Origin: Roseimicrobium gellanilyticum
GTDB lineage: Bacteria > Verrucomicrobiota > Verrucomicrobiia > Verrucomicrobiales > Verrucomicrobiaceae
Direction of reading: 5' to 3'
Length of the DNA: 64,000 nucleotides
Assembly (NCBI RefSeq): GCF_003315205.1
Contig: NZ_QNRR01000002.1
Location: forward strand, 970,857-1,034,856
A program made the position numbers and the translations under genes. The first letter of the stretch is position 1; every line of letters starts with the position of its first letter. Below the pieces are notes generated by a model. The model was not told the origin of the DNA and did no database searches. It saw nothing but the letters and a program-made list of their open reading frames with translations. Below are positions 58,943 to 64,000 of this stretch, one piece after another.

Positions 58943-59170
58943 TGAAACGGAACGGCTCCCATCAAGAACTTATGACAATGTCATCATCCCCCGTTCGGGG
59001 GATGATGACCCGCGCCTAAAAAACCCGTTAAATAATTGAAGGTTCTTGTCCGAAAAACGCCATGCCGCGCCTTTGGGCACCGTACAACGTATCCTCCTTC
59101 TAGAGAACGCCATCTCGACGGAGAGGATGCCTTGCCACGCTGTTTCGCGATTGACTCCGTACCCGCCACC
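58943..59170. other. Divergent promoter region between two PSD1 genes
   Basis: These 228 bases separate two opposed PSD1/DUF1501 gene sets and must contain both promoters. The main feature is the perfect inverted repeat at 58980-59009. A short A+T-rich patch follows it (59020-59040), suitable for a -10 element. Confidence 0.5.
58980..59009. promoter_or_regulatory. Perfect 13-bp inverted repeat in the divergent PSD1 promoter region
   Basis: GTCATCATCCCCC and its exact complement flank the loop GTTC. It lies 38 bases from the minus-strand ATG and 162 bases from the plus-strand ATG. Terminators are not expected between divergent genes, and there is no T run on either side. It may be an operator for a dimeric regulator or a 5' hairpin on one of the transcripts. 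Confidence 0.6.
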
Positions 59171-62100
59171 ATGAAGTCCCTTCTTCTGCCGCTCTTCTGC
59201 CTCACAGCCGCTTCCGGATTTGCCGCTGGTATCGATGCTGATGCTGACGCCCGGCGTGCCTCCCTGAAGTTCTTCGAGAATGAGGTCCGTCCCGTGCTGG
59301 TGAACCGCTGCTATGAATGCCACGCAGAAAAGAAGCAGAAGGGCGGCCTGCGTGTGGACAATCTCGGATACATGACCACGGGCGGTGACTCTGGTGCGGC
59401 GCTGATCCCGGGTGATGCTGCCAAGTCTCTGTTGCTCCAGGTAGTCCGCCACGAGGTGGAAGATCTGGAGATGCCACCGAAGGAGAAGCTCTCGGACAAA
59501 GAAATCGCGGTGCTCGAGCAGTGGGTGAAGCTCGGGGCTCCCTGGCCGGACGGTGAGAAGGCAGAAGCACAGGCCCAGGCCCGGGACCAGTACGGATTCA
59601 CGGCTGAAGATCGCAAGTACTGGGCCTTCCAGCCGCTCTCCAATCCCAAGCCACCTGTCGTCAAGGGCAACTGGGCAAGCACGGACATTGACCGCTTCAT
59701 TTCGAAGAAGCATGAGGAACTGGGCCTGACACCCGCGCCCGAGGCGGATCGACGTGAACTGGTGCGCCGCCTCTACTTCAACCTGCACGGCCTGCCTCCC
59801 ACGAAAGAGCAGACAGAGGCATTTGTGCACAGCACGGATCCCAAGGCCTATGAAAAGCTCGTGGATGAACTGCTGGCCAGCCCCCGCTACGGCGAACGCT
59901 GGGCACAGCACTGGCTGGATCTCACCCGGTATGCGGAGAGTGACGGATACAACCAGGACGCCTACCGCCCCGCTGCCTGGACCTATCGCGACTACGTCAT
60001 CAAGAGCCTGAATGCAGACAAGCCCTATGATCAATTTGTACGCGAGCAACTCGCCGGAGATGAAATTGATTTCAAGAACCCGGAAGTACTGGTCGCCACC
60101 TCCTATCTCCGCGCTCCCATCTATGAATACAACCAGCGTGACGCACGCGGGCAGTATGAGGTCATCCTCGCAGATATGACGGACAACGCCGGGGAACTCT
60201 TCCTTGGCCTCAGCATGGGATGCGCCCGGTGCCACGACCACAAGTTTGATCCCATCCTCCAGGAGGACTATTACCGGCTCCGTGCCTTCTTTTCGCCCGT
60301 GCGCTGGCGCGATGACCTGAAGCTCGCAACGGACGCGCAGAAGGAGGAGTTCTCCAAAGCCCAGGCCAAGTGGGAGACCGCCACAGCAGACATCCGTGCG
60401 CAGATTGATGCGATCATTGAGCCGATGATCCAGCGGAACATCGAGAACGCCTACAAGCGTTTCCAGGCAGACATCCGCACCATGGTGGACAAGAAGCCTG
60501 AGGAACGGGAGCCACAGGACTGGCAGTTCTCCTACTTCTGCGAGAGGCAGATGGCCTATGAGCGCGAACGCTTCGATGCGCTGAAATCGATTAAGAAGCC
60601 CGAGGACAAGGAGCGCTATCTCGCCCTGATGAAGGAGCTGGAAAAGTTCAATGACATCAAGCCAGCGCCTCTTCAGGACGCTCTGGTGGTCACAGACGCC
60701 ATGGCGAAAGGAGCGCCGAATCTCCTCAAGAGCCGCAAGGGCGAGAAAGATGTGCCCCCGGGATTCCTCACGCTGCTGGCACCCGAGGTGCCCGATATCA
60801 AACCTCTGGCGAACTCCACCGGTCGGAGGACAGCGCTGGCAAACTGGATCGCCCGACCGGACAATCAGCTCTCCACAAGGGTCATCACCAATCGTGTCTG
60901 GCACTACCTGTTTGGCCGCGGCCTCGTGGCTACGCCCAACGACTTCGGTGAGCTGGGTGAAGCACCCTCGCATCCCGAGCTGCTGGACTATCTCACACAG
61001 CGTTTCCTTAAGGGAGGATGGAGTCTCAAGAAACTTCAGCGGGAGATTCTCCTCACTGCTACTTACCGGCAGACGGCCCACCGTGCAGTTCCCGATACTG
61101 CGACAAAACTCGATCCCGCCAACAAGTACCTGTGGCGCTTCAATCCGCGGAGGCTCGATGCGGAGCAGGCTCGCGATGCCATGCTGGCTGCGAGTGGCGA
61201 GCTGGATCTTCAGGGCGGCGGCCCCTCCACGGACGGAAGTGGCATGCGTCGCTCCATCTACACCATCAAGAAGCGCAACAATCAGAACGAACTCCTTCGC
61301 AGTCTCGATGCGCCCGCGGGCTTCGCCAGCACCTCTGAGCGCCAAAGCACCACCACCCCCACCCAGGCACTCCTCATGGTGAATGGTGAATGGACCCTGG
61401 CCCGTGCAAAGAAGCTCGCGAGCCGTGTCTCTTCCATTGAAGAGGTGTGGCAATACGCCTTGGGCCGCCCGCCGACTCCGAACGAAACCCGCATCGCAGA
61501 GGGATTCATTGAAAAGCGACTCGGAGAGCAAGAGGCTCCCGCAGCACCGACCCCTGAGGAGCTCGCAAATGCCAGCCAGTTCAAGGAAAACACCCCACAG
61601 GAACGTCTCGTGGCCACCTCGGATGAGAAAGAGGGTGATGAATTCACTGTGGAAGCGGTGGTGAAGCTCGACAGCATCGACGCAGCCGCTTCCGTGAGGA
61701 CGATTGCCTCCCGCTGGAACAACGGACGCGAAAGCGTCGAGGACTTCGGTTGGAGCATCGGCGTGACTGGAGAGAAGTCTCGCTTCAAGCCGCGCAATCT
61801 CATCATCCAACTCGTGGGCGAGGATGAGAACCGCAATATTGCGTATGAACCCGTGGCATCCGACCTGAGGTTGGAACTCGGCGTGACCTACCACGTGGTG
61901 GTGGATGTCTCATGCACCAATCACACCGTCACTTTCCGCGTGAAGCAAATGGGCAAGCCCAGTGCGCCAGAGCTCACCTCCGTGGCTCCTCACGCCGTAC
62001 GCTCTGGATTGGGCAAAGGGAACTCAGATCTCGTCATTGGTGGCGTCGCGAAGCGTGCACCGTCCCATCAGTGGGATGGTCGCATCGAAAGTGCACGGAT

Positions 62101-62317
62101 TGTCCGCGGTCATCTCCCCGAAGCCGCGATGAATCCCAACGCTGACCAGTGGGAAGTGCCGGCCATCGCCGCATGGAATGCGAAAAATGGACCGGTCACT
62201 CCGCTGCAATGGGCCGGTGCAGATCGCTCGGGCGGCGCTCAAGATCCCCGACAGCAGGCTCTCGCAGACCTCTGCCACGTGCTGCTCAACGCAAACGAAT
62301 TTCTCTATCTCCACTGA
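59171..62317 (+). CDS. PSD1 protein with PSCyt1, DUF1549 and DUF1553, LamG inserted near the C-terminus
   Basis: From the ATG at 59171 (MKSLLLPLFCLTAASGFAAG) the protein is 1048 residues with a signal peptide. A PSCyt1 domain (35-120) holds CYECHAEKKQKGG near residue 47. DUF1549 spans about 150-400, with a second CARCHDHKFDP motif near 352. A helical segment covers 400-540, and DUF1553 starts near 553 (LANWIARPDNQLSTRVITNRVW). The DUF1553 end is split: after EEVWQYALGRPPTPNETRIAEG comes a LamG-like domain (about 806-986) before the closing segment LCHVLLNANEFLYLH. Its partner DUF1501 gene follows after nine bases. Confidence 0.93.
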   Translation: MKSLLLPLFCLTAASGFAAGIDADADARRASLKFFENEVRPVLVNRCYECHAEKKQKGGLRVDNLGYMTTGGDSGAALIPGDAAKSLLLQVVRHEVEDLEMPPKEKLSDKEIAVLEQWVKLGAPWPDGEKAEAQAQARDQYGFTAEDRKYWAFQPLSNPKPPVVKGNWASTDIDRFISKKHEELGLTPAPEADRRELVRRLYFNLHGLPPTKEQTEAFVHSTDPKAYEKLVDELLASPRYGERWAQHWLDLTRYAESDGYNQDAYRPAAWTYRDYVIKSLNADKPYDQFVREQLAGDEIDFKNPEVLVATSYLRAPIYEYNQRDARGQYEVILADMTDNAGELFLGLSMGCARCHDHKFDPILQEDYYRLRAFFSPVRWRDDLKLATDAQKEEFSKAQAKWETATADIRAQIDAIIEPMIQRNIENAYKRFQADIRTMVDKKPEEREPQDWQFSYFCERQMAYERERFDALKSIKKPEDKERYLALMKELEKFNDIKPAPLQDALVVTDAMAKGAPNLLKSRKGEKDVPPGFLTLLAPEVPDIKPLANSTGRRTALANWIARPDNQLSTRVITNRVWHYLFGRGLVATPNDFGELGEAPSHPELLDYLTQRFLKGGWSLKKLQREILLTATYRQTAHRAVPDTATKLDPANKYLWRFNPRRLDAEQARDAMLAASGELDLQGGGPSTDGSGMRRSIYTIKKRNNQNELLRSLDAPAGFASTSERQSTTTPTQALLMVNGEWTLARAKKLASRVSSIEEVWQYALGRPPTPNETRIAEGFIEKRLGEQEAPAAPTPEELANASQFKENTPQERLVATSDEKEGDEFTVEAVVKLDSIDAAASVRTIASRWNNGRESVEDFGWSIGVTGEKSRFKPRNLIIQLVGEDENRNIAYEPVASDLRLELGVTYHVVVDVSCTNHTVTFRVKQMGKPSAPELTSVAPHAVRSGLGKGNSDLVIGGVAKRAPSHQWDGRIESARIVRGHLPEAAMNPNADQWEVPAIAAWNAKNGPVTPLQWAGADRSGGAQDPRQQALADLCHVLLNANEFLYLH

Positions 62318-62326
62318 TTTCCCGCC

Positions 62327-63751
62327 ATGCCCTGTCATAACTACGATATCCCGACCTCCCGTCGTCAGTTCCTGCGCCGCGCTGGCTGCGGCTTCGGTGC
62401 CGTGGCGCTCGCCGCGCTGATGAAGGAATCCGTACTGGGTGCAGGTACTGCACCGAGCCAGGCTCTGGCAAGGATCCCGCAGCACTTCGGTCGCGCCAAG
62501 AGTGTGATCTTTTGCTTCATGGAAGGTGGGCCCAGCCATCTGGACACCTTCGACAGGAAGCCACTGCTGAACCAGCTCGCCGGTCAGCAGCTGCCGCCCA
62601 GCTTCAAGGAACCAGTGCTCGCCATGGGCGAGAGTGGTGCTCCCTTGCTGGAATCACGCCGCTCGTGGAAACAATATGGCCAGAGCGGGCTTTGGGTTTC
62701 GGACTGGTTCCAAAACGTCGCAGAGCATGCGGATGATCTCGCGGTGATCCATTCCTGCGTCTCGGATGGCATCAATCACGCCGGTGGTGTGTGCCAGATG
62801 AATACGGGCTCCATCTTCGGAGGCCGTCCCTCCCTCGGCGCCTGGGTGAACTATGGCCTGGGTTCGGCAAATCATGACCTGCCTGGCTTTGTGGTCATCA
62901 AGGACAGTGAAGGCACCGTGGTAAACGGTGTGCGCAATTGGGGCAGTGGCTTCATGCCAGCGGTGCATCAGGGCGTGGAGTTCAGTTCCGACGGCCAGCC
63001 CATCAAGTATCTCTCTCCACCGAAGGGCGTGAGTGCACAACAGCAACGCGACAAACTCGACCTGCTCGCTGAACTCAACGGGGACTACAATGCAACCCGC
63101 CAGGACAATACCGAACTGGAAGCTCGCATCCGCGCCTATGAACTGGCTTACACCATGCAGGCGGAGGCACCGCAGGCCGTCGATTTGAGCAAGGAGACGG
63201 AGGCCACCAAAAAACTCTACGGCATGGATGCCCCTGAAACTGCGGTATACGGGCGGAACTGCCTGCTCGCCCGTCGTCTCGTGGAACACGGAGTGCGATT
63301 CGTGCAGCTCTACAGCGGTGCCGGAAGCAAGTGGGATTCCCACAATCGTTTGGAGGAAAATCATGGCCGTCTCTGCCGCGCCGTGGACCGCCCCATCGCG
63401 GGCCTGCTCACTGATTTGAAGCAGCGCGGCCTTCTGGATGAGACACTGGTGATCTGGGGTGGTGAGTTTGGCCGCACCCCCATGAGCGAGCAGGGCGGCG
63501 GACGCGATCACAATCCCAATGGCTTCACCATGTGGATGGCCGGCGGTGGTGTGAAGGGCGGCCAGACCATCGGTGCCACCGATGAACTCGGCCTGTACGC
63601 GGTGCAGGACAAGATGCATGTGCATGACCTGCACTCCACCATCCTGCATCTGCTCGGCGTGGATCACACCCAGCTCATCTACCATCACAAGGGCCGCCCT
63701 GAGCGTATCGACCAGAATGAAGGTCATGTGAACAAGGCGCTGCTGGGGTAA
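62327..63751 (+). CDS. DUF1501 Tat-exported protein
   Basis: The 474-residue protein has a twin-arginine signal in TSRRQFLRRAGCGFGAVALA and the DUF1501 domain: ICFxMEGGPSHLDTFD-type start (FCFMEGGPSHLDTFDRKPLL), HSCVSDGINHAGGVCQMNTG, LLARRLVEHGVRFVQLYSG, WGGEFGRTPMSEQGGGRDHNPNG and a late LHSTILHLLGVDHTQLIYHH. It is longer than the paralogue at 53955-55232 and belongs to the more usual subgroup. It follows its PSD1 partner by nine bases and is probably translated with it. Confidence 0.94.
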   Translation: MPCHNYDIPTSRRQFLRRAGCGFGAVALAALMKESVLGAGTAPSQALARIPQHFGRAKSVIFCFMEGGPSHLDTFDRKPLLNQLAGQQLPPSFKEPVLAMGESGAPLLESRRSWKQYGQSGLWVSDWFQNVAEHADDLAVIHSCVSDGINHAGGVCQMNTGSIFGGRPSLGAWVNYGLGSANHDLPGFVVIKDSEGTVVNGVRNWGSGFMPAVHQGVEFSSDGQPIKYLSPPKGVSAQQQRDKLDLLAELNGDYNATRQDNTELEARIRAYELAYTMQAEAPQAVDLSKETEATKKLYGMDAPETAVYGRNCLLARRLVEHGVRFVQLYSGAGSKWDSHNRLEENHGRLCRAVDRPIAGLLTDLKQRGLLDETLVIWGGEFGRTPMSEQGGGRDHNPNGFTMWMAGGGVKGGQTIGATDELGLYAVQDKMHVHDLHSTILHLLGVDHTQLIYHHKGRPERIDQNEGHVNKALLG

Positions 63752-63781
63752 TCCAGCAGTGCACCTTGGTCGTCCAAATTT

Positions 63782-63928
<147 letters not shown>

Positions 63929-64000
63929 TCAAGGGCGCAAACTTGAAAAACATCTTCGCTCTCACCAAGAGCACACAGGGAAACAATTCCGGCTAGGCTT

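Noticed and set aside
58970-61894. A 974-codon open frame antisense to the plus-strand PSD1 gene
   Set aside because: It is a mirror frame produced by high-GC codon use in the real gene. Its translation lacks family motifs and signal, and the sense strand has a complete set of PSCyt1, DUF1549 and DUF1553 motifs.
62654-63727. A 357-codon open frame antisense to the DUF1501 gene
   Set aside because: The sense frame has clear Tat and DUF1501 motifs. The antisense product shows no domain and is a codon-use artefact.

Overview
The window reads as high-GC chromosomal DNA of a free-living Verrucomicrobiota bacterium, probably in or near the Verrucomicrobiaceae. The evidence is the gene content: planctomycete-type cytochrome proteins (PSCyt1/DUF1549/DUF1553), DUF1501 Tat proteins, a PVC-type heme-binding dehydrogenase, a giant thrombospondin-3/beta-helix surface protein, a fused ccoNO and a long RHS protein. 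Species cannot be named from sequence reading alone. No rRNA, tRNA, CRISPR array, intact insertion sequence or replication origin was recognised.

Region 1 (1-8.3 kb) is a sensing and stress block. It holds a partial moeA-like gene, a polysaccharide deacetylase, then on the minus strand a REC-histidine kinase, a single-domain response regulator, a PAS histidine kinase and two tandem universal stress proteins. An Rrf2/NsrR-like repressor follows, divergent from a group III truncated hemoglobin across a palindromic operator. Next comes an exported YHS-truncated hemoglobin fusion. Region 2 (8.4-12.8 kb) has an exported His-rich protein, a YceI protein, a type III polyketide synthase and a fused membrane methyltransferase/FAD monooxygenase. 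The last two match the logic of the Streptomyces srsABC phenolic-lipid pathway.

Region 3 (12.8-26.9 kb) holds a PPOX-fold protein, a P1B-4 metal ATPase and a compact cbb3 oxidase operon: ccoS-like, ccoNO fusion, ccoQ-like, single-heme ccoP, ccoG, a 50-residue ccoH-like gene, a SafE-type exporter and ccoI. A universal stress protein, a NarL-type response regulator and a PocR-AraC regulator follow. Regions 1-3 together look like a low-oxygen, nitric-oxide and redox response island built around high-affinity respiration.

Region 4 (27-44.8 kb) is accessory DNA. A decayed DUF932 gene marks its left edge. A minus-strand operon then runs from a 2584-residue surface protein through an arylsulfotransferase-like beta-propeller and a 2151-residue RHS protein to two small genes that sit where immunity genes normally lie. 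Region 5 (45.1-64 kb) holds a glycerophosphodiesterase, then a seven-gene minus-strand operon (PSD1, DUF1501, small exported protein, two cytochrome-type oxidoreductases, exported HpcH/HpaI aldolase, ceramidase-like hydrolase). This operon is divergent from a second PSD1/DUF1501 pair, with a perfect 13-bp hairpin between them. Almost all products of region 5 carry export signals, suggesting an extracytoplasmic catabolic system of unknown substrate. A short-chain dehydrogenase fragment ends the window.
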